Assembly: GCA_033675545.1 (NCBI GenBank)
Contig: JAWDGP010002132.1
Coordinates: 159,501 to 223,500, forward strand
DNA length: 64,000 nt
Reading direction: 5' to 3'
Source: Elysia crispata
Taxonomy: Eukaryota; Mollusca; Gastropoda; Plakobranchidae
Each line of letters opens with the position of its first letter. Position 1 is the stretch's first letter. Made by a program: the position numbers and the translations under genes. Shown one piece after another: positions 13,101 through 21,530 of the stretch. The notes under the pieces were generated by a model. The model was not told the DNA's origin and did no database searches. It saw only the letters and a program-made list of their open reading frames with translations.

Positions 13101-15005
13101 ATAAATCAGACAGATCACCAAACAAATAAATCAGACAGATCACCAAACAAATAAATCAGACAGATCACCGAACAAATAAATCAGACAGATCACCGAACAA
13201 ATAAATCAGACAGATCACCGAACAAATAAATCAGACAGATCACCAAATAAATAAATCAGACAGATCACCAAATAAATAAATCAGACAGATCACCAAATAA
13301 ATAAATCAGACAGATCACCAAACAAACAAATGAGACAGATCACCAAATAAATAAATCAGACAGATCACCAAATAAATAAATCAGACAGATCACCAAATTT
13401 ATAAATCAGACAGATCATTAAATAAATAAACAGACAGATCACCAAACAAAAAAAAACAAACAGATCACCAAACAAATAAATCAGACAGATCACCAAAACA
13501 AAAAAATCAGACAGATCACCAAATAAAAAAATCAGACAAAGCATATAAAATGAACTTTCATATTTGCTGAAGCCTAACCTGATCCTGAACTGGAAAAACA
13601 GAGTCATGAATATTCAACCTCTGGAAAAAAAATTCTCTTCACACATAAATAAAAGTGGGAAATTTTCTTTTTGAAAAATGTGCACAACTACCATGAGCTG
13701 GAAATAGGGAAAGACAATGACATTAAGAGAAGATGTATGGAGCTTTTACTACATTGGAAATCAATTATTTAACAGCATTCATACAAAAACAGATATAGAA
13801 TATTTCAGTTTACCTTGGCACTTTGTCAACCACTTCATATCTGCCCATATGGCTTCGTCTGTTTGTTTTTCCATCAAGCTGGTTCCACTTGGGCTCTTGA
13901 CAACTGTCAGACCTGAAAAATAAAAAAAAAAAGAAAAGAAAGAAAAATTCATAGTTAATGGTGTTAATTTTTATAAAAGGCTACATTCTCAAGAAAAAAA
14001 AAGTTATAGGTATCAGTACTGAAAAATTCATAAATGCAGAAGACACAATGGCTAGATCTGCCTCTGAAGGATAAGACTGACCACCAACATTTAAAAATAG
14101 GTTTAAAAAAAAAAGACTTTATTCATTGCCTTGTTTAAAGCTTTGAATAGTGTGATGGTACAATGTGCTTCACATTTTGCCTTTGTAAAATAGTTAAGAA
14201 AATCATCAATGCCCATCAGACACCAAAAAAGGTAACTTTTTAGTAACACTTACGTGTCTTCATTTGTTTGCGCTGTTCGAAAGTCTATGTCTGCCCATGG
14301 GGGCATCTGCAACACTGAATTAGATGTGAAGTCTAGTGGAGCATACTCCGGGAAAGGTACAGACCATTGAACTTTCTCATCTGGCACAGGATATCGTTGC
14401 TTGTCAGACCGCGGATAAACCTTGCATTTTGAAGAAGAAGAAGACAAAAAATATAGAAAGCTTACTTAGTTTACAAAGGCTTTCATAGCTTTAGCTTGAC
14501 AAATTAAAGTAAAGAATTTGAGAATATACATGCTGTCCCTGGCAATACAAGACAAAGTTTTACACAACTGCATGAAACACGGCAGGCAGTACGAAACAGC
14601 ATAAACAATCCGACATGTGGACAAATATCAATCACCCATATCATAAACACTATTGAATCAAGAATAGTCTTCTACTTTTTTTTTTTTTTTGGATTGAGCA
14701 TTTGACAATGTAACTGGATAATATTTAATTGGCAAGGGCAAAAATTTAACAAAGCAAAAAAAAAAAAGAAAGATAATTAAAGAATTCCTGTGCAACATTA
14801 CCTGACAGCGCGCTTTGTTATGTAGTTTCATTTCTGAAGATGGATCAGTAGCCGAATCTGTTGGATTATCAGGGACAGAATACGAGCGATGGCGAACTCT
14901 TGAATGGCCAAAGGTCAAGTTTGTCCCTGTAAGGGTTCGAGTCACTCTCTCTGGTCCTGAGTTTGGTGATGGGCCCGTAGCAAAGAAGCGGAGAAAACGT
15001 GTAAT
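7047..15005 (-). CDS. NUDT9: ADP-ribose pyrophosphatase NUDT9 (8 coding exons, 5' end not found)
   Basis: This enzyme hydrolyses ADP-ribose to AMP and ribose 5-phosphate; the vertebrate form is mitochondrial or cytosolic. Exons on the minus strand: 15005-14802, 14420-14254, 13912-13814, 11842-11756, 11015-10907, 8244-8101, 7871-7754 and 7159-7047. They join in frame to 346 codons plus a stop, against about 350 residues in human NUDT9. Landmarks in order are [37 protein letters not shown], the Nudix box GMVDAGE...REFGEE, and [16 protein letters not shown]. The catalytic REFGEE is intact, unlike the degenerate box of human TRPM2, so activity is expected. The first exon reads in through an acceptor at 15006 and begins with a basic, aromatic stretch ([11 protein letters not shown]) that could be part of a mitochondrial presequence. 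The initiator ATG is not identified: an in-frame ATG lies just upstream at 15017, but an unrecognised 5' exon is also possible. Confidence 0.9.
7754..7871 (-). CDS. NUDT9: NUDT9 exon 7
   Basis: It runs phase 0 to 1 with acceptor CCACAG and donor CTG|GTAAAT. It encodes [20 protein letters not shown] then [19 protein letters not shown]. The [16 protein letters not shown] block is nearly invariant in NUDT9 proteins. Confidence 0.94.
8101..8244 (-). CDS. NUDT9: NUDT9 exon 6 (Nudix box)
   Basis: It has 48 codons, phase 0 to 0, with acceptor TTGAAG and donor GAG|GTACAT. It encodes [20 protein letters not shown], the full Nudix signature (G-x5-E-x7-RE-x2-EE), followed by [18 protein letters not shown]. 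The metal-binding glutamates are present. Confidence 0.94.
8437..10899. repeat. 40-bp minisatellite filling a NUDT9 intron (about 61 copies)
   Basis: The tandem 40-bp unit (plus strand) runs roughly GAGAAGAGATATATAGATAG then TTCCTAACATTCTAGAACAG. Variants alternate TCTAGATCAG, TCTAGAACAG, TCCAGAACAG and TTTTAGAACAG. One unit near 9661-9696 is short by 4 bases. The array takes up about 2.46 kb of a 2.66-kb intron between exons 5 and 6. On the transcribed minus strand each unit contains a pyrimidine tract followed by CTAG or CTGG. Confidence 0.98.
10907..11015 (-). CDS. NUDT9: NUDT9 exon 5
   Basis: It runs phase 2 to 0 with acceptor CTTATAG and donor GGG|GTGAGT. It encodes [19 protein letters not shown] then [17 protein letters not shown]. 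The next intron begins with the 40-bp minisatellite only six bases after the splice site. Confidence 0.92.
11756..11842 (-). CDS. NUDT9: NUDT9 exon 4
   Basis: It runs phase 2 to 2 with donor AG|GTACTG. The acceptor ends CCAATCTAG and has a weak pyrimidine tract. It encodes [20 protein letters not shown] then HAADPIVT, close to the NPAGRTGLVGRG...[10 protein letters not shown] block of human NUDT9. Confidence 0.9.
12828..13540. repeat. 25-bp minisatellite in NUDT9 intron 3 (about 28 copies)
   Basis: The 25-bp unit is CACCAAACAAATAAATCAGA followed by CAGAT, with CACCGAAC and CACCAAAT variants. The 3' edge degenerates from about 13400. It lies between exons 3 and 4. Open frames across it have no codon-level meaning because the period is not a multiple of three. 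Confidence 0.97.
13814..13912 (-). CDS. NUDT9: NUDT9 exon 3
   Basis: The acceptor is TTTTTCAG and the donor AG|GTAAAC, phase 2 to 2. It encodes [18 protein letters not shown] then [14 protein letters not shown], aligning with the FNEKDGH...NGLYEIENGRP part of human NUDT9. Confidence 0.87.
14254..14420 (-). CDS. NUDT9: NUDT9 exon 2
   Basis: The acceptor follows a pyrimidine-rich tract (TCTTCTTCTTC...GCAAG) and the donor is AC|GTAAGT, phase 0 to 2. It encodes [19 protein letters not shown] and continues to [16 protein letters not shown]. This matches the YPGS...VPNEKVGW block of human NUDT9. Confidence 0.88.
14802..15005 (-). CDS. NUDT9: NUDT9 exon 1 of those visible
   Basis: It has 68 codons in phase 0 to 0, with acceptor TATTTCAG before 15005 and donor CAG|GTAATG after 14802. 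It encodes the poorly conserved N-terminus and ends in LHNKARCQ, aligning with HNKART of human NUDT9. It is rich in Arg, Ser and Thr and poor in acidic residues at its start, as in a mitochondrial leader. Confidence 0.75.
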
Positions 15006-17382
15006 CTGAAATATCATAAACACGGGCCTGGTGAAGATTAATGTATGTTTTACATCATTTTCCTCAGCACCAATGTGAAACTGTGAGAAATTTATTTGTT
15101 TGTACCATTAAATCTATTGATAATTTGAAATCAAGTTTCTCTAACTTTATAGATCTTTACACTCAGTCAGGATTCCATAAATATCTTGCTAATATTAAAA
15201 ATAATAATAAAAATAATAATGATGATGATGAATTGTTGATAAGCACAGTGATGGAATTATAATATTAATCCCTCCTTCAAAACTTTATTTAAAAAAAAAA
15301 AAGCTTTCTTAATTTAATTGAAATCAGTCGAGGATTAAAAAAAAATGGTTAACTTTCCCACTCCCAACAAAGTAGAGAAAAATGCCTAAAACAGTTTTAT
15401 GAGATTCTCTAACCTGTACATAGAAGTGATTTCATATCATTATATCAATAAAAAAAACACTGCTGGAGACTTATAAAATACAATGTTAACACAAGATGTG
15501 GTTTTCTTTTTTTTTTCATTTTGATTTAAATCAAACCCTCATATGGGTTTCCAAAAGCAAAACAAAGTAATATAGTTTCATGAAAAATGGCAGAAAATGA
15601 AATAAATTTCACAAAAAAGCAATGGAGTTGTCCTTTCACACATAAGATGTTGCTCCATTTAAACATATTACTGACATCAGAATGAAGTGTACACAGATAA
15701 GTTTTAAACAAATCAAACTCGCTAAAAACTCTAAGTCTATGGTCAAACTTCATTACTTTTATGGATGATTTATTAGTTTGGAAAGCCCAATGAGACAAAC
15801 AAACAAAGATACAGAGGCCTCCTGCAGCTAAGAACTAGGAAAACACACAAAAAAGTTTAGGCATTAATGAAAAACAAACCCAGCTAAAAACTATCAAAGT
15901 AAAAAAAAAAGATTGCTGTTGTTGTGACAAAGCAAATCTATGCCCAATTATGATGAGAACTTTACCCATTTTTTTGGGCAGCTAAATCTTTCTGACCTTT
16001 TATTTAACTTATCAGGCTAAACAGGTTCTTGCTTCTTGTGTAGGACAAAATAAATGGAAAAAATGTCACATAAAAGACTTTTCCATCTGATCTATGCCTT
16101 TGCTATGCATTGATTTGATTTGAAAGTGATTGCAAATTCGCCAATTAACTTTTTTAAAAACTAAAAAAAGATGAATGAGAAGAAAAAGCGGTATTTTAAG
16201 AATACTTTAAGAATATTTTAAGAAAACATCTTACATAGGTCTTTTTTCCCCCAAGTCAAGCTCTTTTTCACATTTAAGCCTTGCTAGGCCAACACAAAGA
16301 AATTCTTAAAAGAAAGTGTATACCAAAAGTCTTTAGAAATCTACAAGACTGGATTGTCATATAAATTGTAAAACTAAAAAGCAAGTAAACCAACTAAAGA
16401 TATAAAAGCATAAAATAAGAGAGTCACAAATTTTTCTCAAAGGAGTTAGGGAGACATAAGAAAAAAAGTTAAGAAATAAACATTTAAACCAGAATACTTC
16501 AACACAGGCAAAGATAGTGGTGGTGCTAGGTGATCTTTATAAACGTAATGTCTAAAGCTGTGACTAGGTATTCAGTGCAGATTTATACTTTACAATGAAT
16601 ACAAAACAAATAATAATTATTCCTTGTTCTGTTCACTCATTATCTTTAGACCTGCAATATACAGACTAACAGAGTGAAGAAATTTTAAAAACAGAAGTTA
16701 TGGCTAAGCTTTGAGTTAAATAAAAATGTCAAAATAATATTATAATTTGAATGTAAATAAATAAGATATTTCATTTCAAAGCGCATTACTTGCTGACTTC
16801 CCTATATCTTCTAATAAAAAATGTACCTTTTTCAGTTTTATGCTGTGCATTACAAAGTTAATATTTAAATGAGAGGAAAAATTAAGGCTATCAGGAAAAA
16901 TGAAACATTTAGAGAGAAGGTTAAAAATACAGCATAGAGCACTAATAAGATAGTTGCACGCATATGAAACATAGTGCAAATAAGAGACACAGGAATACTG
17001 CAACATCACACAATACTGACCAGTGCCCCCATGTGGTACAGCTGGCAAATTAAATATTGAATCATAAGTGACAAAATTGTAAAAAGCTTAAAAAAAAAAA
17101 AAGAATAAATAAACAAGCTATTTTGGCCCTAGTACTTCTAGTCTTCAATTTGAAAAAAATCTATGTGAACCCCAACTAAATTCAGGGTAAAGGATGTCAA
17201 ACTACACCATTTAAACATAGGATTGACCACCTTTTCACTATTACTTTTACAGAATTAAAATTAATATATTATAGATTGTCACTGGACCTATGGACATGTA
17301 GGCCTCCTCAACATTGTGACACATCCACATTCATGACAGAACAACCCCTCAGGGGAAACTGACCTAGACCTTTGTATAATAC
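15006..17382. other. No recognised gene; may hold a NUDT9 5' exon
   Basis: This AT-rich sequence lies upstream of the first visible NUDT9 exon. I found no convincing 5' exon or promoter. Short open frames lack similarity to known proteins. Confidence 0.5.
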
Positions 17383-17594
17383 AAGGCCTAAAAGGAAATA
17401 GACAGACCACTTTATAATTACAGGGTAAAAAAGAAAGAACAAAATTATTATCAGTTTAATATGTAAACCTTTCACTTTGTAAGCTTCATCAGTTACAATA
17501 CAAAATCATGCTTTCCGTTCAACATTTGACCCATTTCATGATTTCCTTTCTCGCCACCAATGTACATTCTTGCAGACGTAGAACTCTTCTCTTT
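17383..17594 (-). pseudogene. piggyBac-like 3' remnant, inverted partner of 19131-19365
   Basis: Read on the minus strand this segment aligns over about 200 bases with the plus strand at 19131-19365. Both share TACGTCTGCAA, AAGAAAGGAAATCAT, GCTTACAAAGTGAAA and GTAATTATAAAGT, plus CTATTTCCTTTTA at the far edge. The reading frame is broken by stops. The piggyBac assignment rests on the better-preserved partner. Confidence 0.45.
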
Positions 17595-17707
17595 CCCTTC
17601 CTCTAACTCTTTCCTCCTCTATTTTTAACTTCATGGAACTAGCGATTTGGAACTGTCTCTTTTTACTTCAGGCATTTACACAAGCTGATCCTCCATTTTA
17701 TGTTTAA

Positions 17708-18653
17708 CTCTTCTAGGTCGCATCAACGTATCATGCGTTGATCAATAGGTCATGGTTAGTCGCACCAACGGACTATCCGTTACTTCCGCATACTGTGTTT
17801 AGACGTAGCAACGGACAGTGCGTTGCTCGGTTATACTTGAGTTAAAGGCACAATCACAAATCCAATCCATGTTATAGAAAGCTGAACCATGTTTTATCGT
17901 AATATTTATATCTTTTACTTCCGTTCCGTTAGTTTTGCTTTGTCTTTTGTGTTGAAACTGACTCCGAAGCGCGCGTTGATTGAATCACAAATCTCAAAAT
18001 CTATAGATCTAGATTCTGCAAATCAGGATATCTGTTGTAGCGAAAGTTTGTTTTGTTTTATCAAGTTGATAACAGGATAAGGTTTTCAAACCTATAATTG
18101 CTAGTCCTAGATCTAAATCGACTCGAGAAAAACGCACTATTACATATTAGGCCACCTAAACCATTTCCATTTCACTCTAGATCTATATTTGGTACGTTTT
18201 TCTCATCCGACACTACTTTTATTAAAAAAATCATAAAAAATCAAGATTTGAACTCAGACAGATTGTGTATGCATTATTTTATTCACAATTGGATATACTT
18301 TGCCATGATGGCAAGTTTGATCCAGTAGCTGTTACCTGTAACCACATATTTATCAAGGTAAGAGAGAAAATCATTATAAATGTAATTATTTTTTTTCACC
18401 ATCTCTTACGTATAATTTTGCAATTTTCTTTAAAAACAACATACATAAATTTTACCTACTTTACATATTTCAAAACTATATTCAATTCCCTTTAAAATGA
18501 TACCAATCAAATATTTGTGGCTTATGTGCTTTTTAAACTATAGCACTTTGAAAAAAACCTCCTCCAAAAATTTTAAATACCGATTTTCTGCTTGCGTCTA
18601 AAAGTGGAATTTCACTGTGTCCAAAAGTGGAAATGGACCCCGTCCTTAAAGAG
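17708..18653. mobile_element. Non-autonomous piggyBac-like element
   Basis: TTAA at 17704-17707 precedes CTCTTCTAGGTCG, and the right end (inverted) reads CTCTTTAAGGACG before TTAA at 18654-18657. The ends therefore agree at 10 of 13 bases with 4-bp TTAA duplications. Near the left end are three short palindromes around 17722-17742, 17765-17782 and 17807-17827. The right subterminal region has two copies of an AAAAGTGGAA motif. No intact transposase is present in the 946 bp. Confidence 0.6.
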
Positions 18654-18666
18654 TTAATTCTCTCAT

Positions 18667-18759
18667 TACTACGACTACTACTGCTGCTACTACTACTACT
18701 ATTACTTCTACTACTACTACTACTACTACTACTAATATTACTACTGTTACTACTACTAT
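18667..18759. repeat. (CTA)n microsatellite
   Basis: This imperfect CTA/CTG trinucleotide tract lies directly beside the Penelope-like fragment. Confidence 0.95.
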
Positions 18760-18775
18760 CAACTAGCTTTTATAG

Positions 18776-19133
18776 TGTTCTAGGGGTGTTTATGGATTTG
18801 TGTGATTGGAAAGGTTGCTTGGTCGTTAACGTTGATACCATGTGGTTCTAGTGTCTGTAATGTATGAATCCAGAATGTTCCTTTGTTTAGTAGGCCTATC
18901 ATGTCTGCTGTTAGCATCTGGTCTATTGGTGTGATTTTTATATGGTTGGTGTTGTGCCTGGGGAGGTTAAAATGTTCGGCAACAGCGTCGCCTCTATCGT
19001 TGTTAATGTTGAATCTCTGTGTATTAAATCGTTTGCATTGTGTTTGTGATGTTAGTACTACATACTATTTGCTGCAGAGGCTACATGTAATGAGATAGAT
19101 GACTTTGTATGGGTGGCCTGAGAGGTTAGAGTT
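18776..19133 (-). pseudogene. Penelope-like element, GIY-YIG endonuclease fragment
   Basis: The minus strand reads NLSGHPYKVIYLITCSLCSK, a stop, then YVVLTSQTQCKRFNTQ, DAVAEHFNLPRHNTNHIKIT and GTFWIHTLQTLEPHGINVND. This is the layout of the C-terminal GIY-YIG nuclease region of Penelope-like retroelements: VIYLI..C..C...Y, then AEHFN.P.H, then FWIHTL.TL.P.GIN. An in-frame stop falls inside the YYVG-like motif, and the reverse transcriptase domain is not seen, so the copy is dead. Confidence 0.7.
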
Positions 19134-19365
19134 TTACGTCTGCAAAAATTTACATTGGTGTAAAATTTGTGGCAAGAAAGGAAATCATAAAATGTGTATT
19201 GGTTCTCCTTGGGTTGAATGTTGAACAGAAAGCACCATTTTGCATTAAAGCTTACAAAGTGAAATGTTTATATGTTAAATTGATAATAGTTTTATTATTT
19301 CTTTTTTTTTGTCCCGTAATTATAAAGTTGTGCGTCTATTTCCTTTTACAACTTGTATTAAATTA
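19131..19365 (+). pseudogene. piggyBac-like transposase C-terminal Cys-rich remnant
   Basis: Plus-strand frames give FYVCKNLHWCKICGKKGN then HKMCIGSPWVEC and a stop, and in a shifted frame NVEQKAPFCIKAYKVKC. The arrangement of C..C pairs followed by a PLC...CFK.YH-like string recalls the Cys-rich C-terminus of piggyBac transposases. The match is partial and the frame is broken. An inverted homologous copy lies at 17383-17594. Confidence 0.42.
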
Positions 19366-20580
19366 TTTATAGACACACACGCGTCCTTAGGATCCTTTAC
19401 AATTATCAAGTTAGCTCTAAGTGTGGAGTTTTTGCATTTTAATTGGATTGATTACTAGTCCTTGATTTGGAGAGCAAATAAATGCTTAACATGTATATGT
19501 ACCGATATTGCTATCTGCATTAAGATAGTTACCTATTTTGCATTGGTATTTGTTGAATATGAGCTGTTGGACTGTGAAACGACTAGTTACGACGGTGTTA
19601 GTTCTTTGGGTAGCCTAAGAATCCAAGATAAACAGAAAACGGTCGTCACTTCCGGGTTGAAAAAGTAAGCCAAGTAAAAGAAGCGTTTGTATGCATTATT
19701 CAAAAGAGATATTAAAGCAAAGTTGGGGTCGAGAATACGGTCAGTAAATGACCGGCAAGGTTTCGTAATATGATATTTGATGTTGACGATGTTGACGATG
19801 TTGACGATGATGATGATGATGATTAGTGAGAACGTAAAATAATTTCTTTCCTGCTTCAGTACTGGATTATTTGATCGGGCGGGTAGGCCTTATCTCAAAT
19901 ACTAATCAAACATGGAGATTTTTCCCTCAAACTGATTTATTTATATGATTGCAGAGCAAGTACTCGATCAATCATATAGACAATCTAAATGAGAAATTTT
20001 AATTTTGAAATACCACATAACCTCTTTGCATAAGAAGAGGTTAAACAATGTACATCTCATATTATATTTATTGGTTCTATTAATACTGTAAGACAACCCG
20101 GCAGTTTTTTCCTTCAAAATTTTTCCCGGAGACGCATAAAGTCAGATATTTAACTTAGACCTTTGAGACGAAACTAAGTTGTCGGCTGAGATTTATTGAC
20201 TGACCTCAGTAACTTGTTCAGTGCAGTCTTTAATCAATAGTAGAAATATATCTCTTGATCAATCTCTATCTTTTTTTCACTTTCGGTCTCTCTAATCTCT
20301 GTCTATTGCTCTCCTTTTCCACATCTCTCTCTCTCTCTTCTCTCACTTTCTCTCTGTCTCTCTATCTCTCTCACACACTCGCCTTCTATCTCTCCTTGTA
20401 CATTTATGTGAGCTACGGAATTTTTAAATTTATGTTGTAAGTTAAGTTAATTGTGTTTAAACCACTCTTACCATCGCTCCTTCTCTATTCCTCGATATTT
20501 TTATCCCATTCTCTAAGTCGAAGTCCCTCCCTTCATTATTTTCTCCGGTGCCCTTTCTGGTTTTTTTTTTTTTTTCATTT

Positions 20581-20591
<11 letters not shown>

Positions 20592-20650
<59 letters not shown>
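20592..20650. repeat. (CT)n microsatellite
   Basis: This is an uninterrupted CT dinucleotide array, preceded by a run of Cs and by a looser CT-rich tract at about 20262-20398. Confidence 0.97.
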
Positions 20651-20654
<4 letters not shown>

Positions 20655-20753
20655 AACTTACACTTCCGATAAATTGTTGTAGTTCATTGCTTCATTTGTT
20701 ATATTTTTACTGAAACAATTGAATGCTTCAAGTATATTCCTAGTATAATACTT
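20650..20753 (+). repeat. Dispersed repeat copy 1
   Basis: It begins CAAATAACTTACACTTCC and includes GTAGTTCATTGCTTC, TTTTTACTGAAACAATTGA and TCCTAGTATAAT. A second copy in the same orientation occurs at 26621-26729. The family is not identified. Confidence 0.8.
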
Positions 20754-20777
20754 GTCCTTTTACTAGTACTATATACA

Positions 20778-20780
<3 letters not shown>

Positions 20781-20827
<47 letters not shown>
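20781..20827. repeat. (AT)n array, left
   Basis: This pure AT dinucleotide tract is paired with a second one 50 bases downstream. Confidence 0.95.
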
Positions 20828-20829
<2 letters not shown>

Positions 20830-20874
20830 ATCTTACCTTAAATTCTCTTCATACGACACTGATGTTTATCTTCA

Positions 20875-20877
<3 letters not shown>

Positions 20878-20925
<48 letters not shown>
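20878..20925. repeat. (AT)n array, right
   Basis: This second AT tract has nearly the same length as the one at 20781-20827. The two are self-complementary and could pair. Confidence 0.95.
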
Positions 20926-20928
<3 letters not shown>

Positions 20929-21422
20929 GCATATAATAAGTTGAAATCGTCTTTGACTTGGTGTAGGTAACTTTAGGTCTCTCCATAATTATTGTAAAAT
21001 TTGTCTACTGCTACCAGATCTAGTGCCTGACAAAAAACAAAATAGGCCCGAGATAGTTCTTGAGGCCAGCAGTAGGCCCTACTTACTACAGCCGCTGCAT
21101 ACATCGGAGGCAACCAGTGCTTGGTGCAACAAATCAAAATCTAATCACCTTGCTACAAAATACCATAGAAACTTTGAGTAACTTTAAACACTTCCTACTT
21201 TGATTGCGGAACCGAAAGTAGTGGTCTTGTTTCATCAACGTGTTGCAGCTAAACTGATACCTGAGACTCCATCTAGATCTAGATCTAGTTAGATATTTAG
21301 CAGTAGCAGTTACATCTATAACTTTTGTTGAAATTTAACAGTTACACCAACGTCTTCGTCGTCCTGCCAACCAGAGTGACTGTAGATTCCACCGATTTTG
21401 CCGCTGTGTGTAATCTGTCAAA

Positions 21423-21530
21423 ATGCCGGGTCTTCTCATCTCGACAAATCTTAAAAAGGACCAAATTCCAGAGAAGTTTTGTGCTGAAGCAACAACATTT
21501 TTAGCAGCGGAACTTGGCAAGCCACCAAGC
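21423..21530 (+). CDS. MIF: MIF exon 1
   Basis: The ATG at 21423 (AAAATGCC context) opens 36 codons reading MPGLLISTNLKKDQIPEKF and ending AAELGKPPS. The donor is AGC|GTATGT, phase 0. Confidence 0.95.

Larger units (their letters stand above)
19366..21422. other. MIF upstream region, rich in simple repeats
   Basis: This holds a GATGTT/GAT tract near 19787-19821, CT-rich DNA, two AT arrays, a dispersed repeat, and the presumed MIF promoter and 5' UTR next to 21423. No gene was recognised. TAGATCTAGATCT words occur near 21273-21290. Confidence 0.6.

Noticed and set aside
13365-13607. Open frame rich in FGDLSDLF
   Set aside because: This is the 25-bp minisatellite read in frame, with no coding signature.
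7047-15005. TRPM2 channel C-terminus (NUDT9-H domain)
   Set aside because: The Nudix box REFGEE is catalytic, the central blocks match NUDT9 better, and no channel exons occur upstream on the strand.
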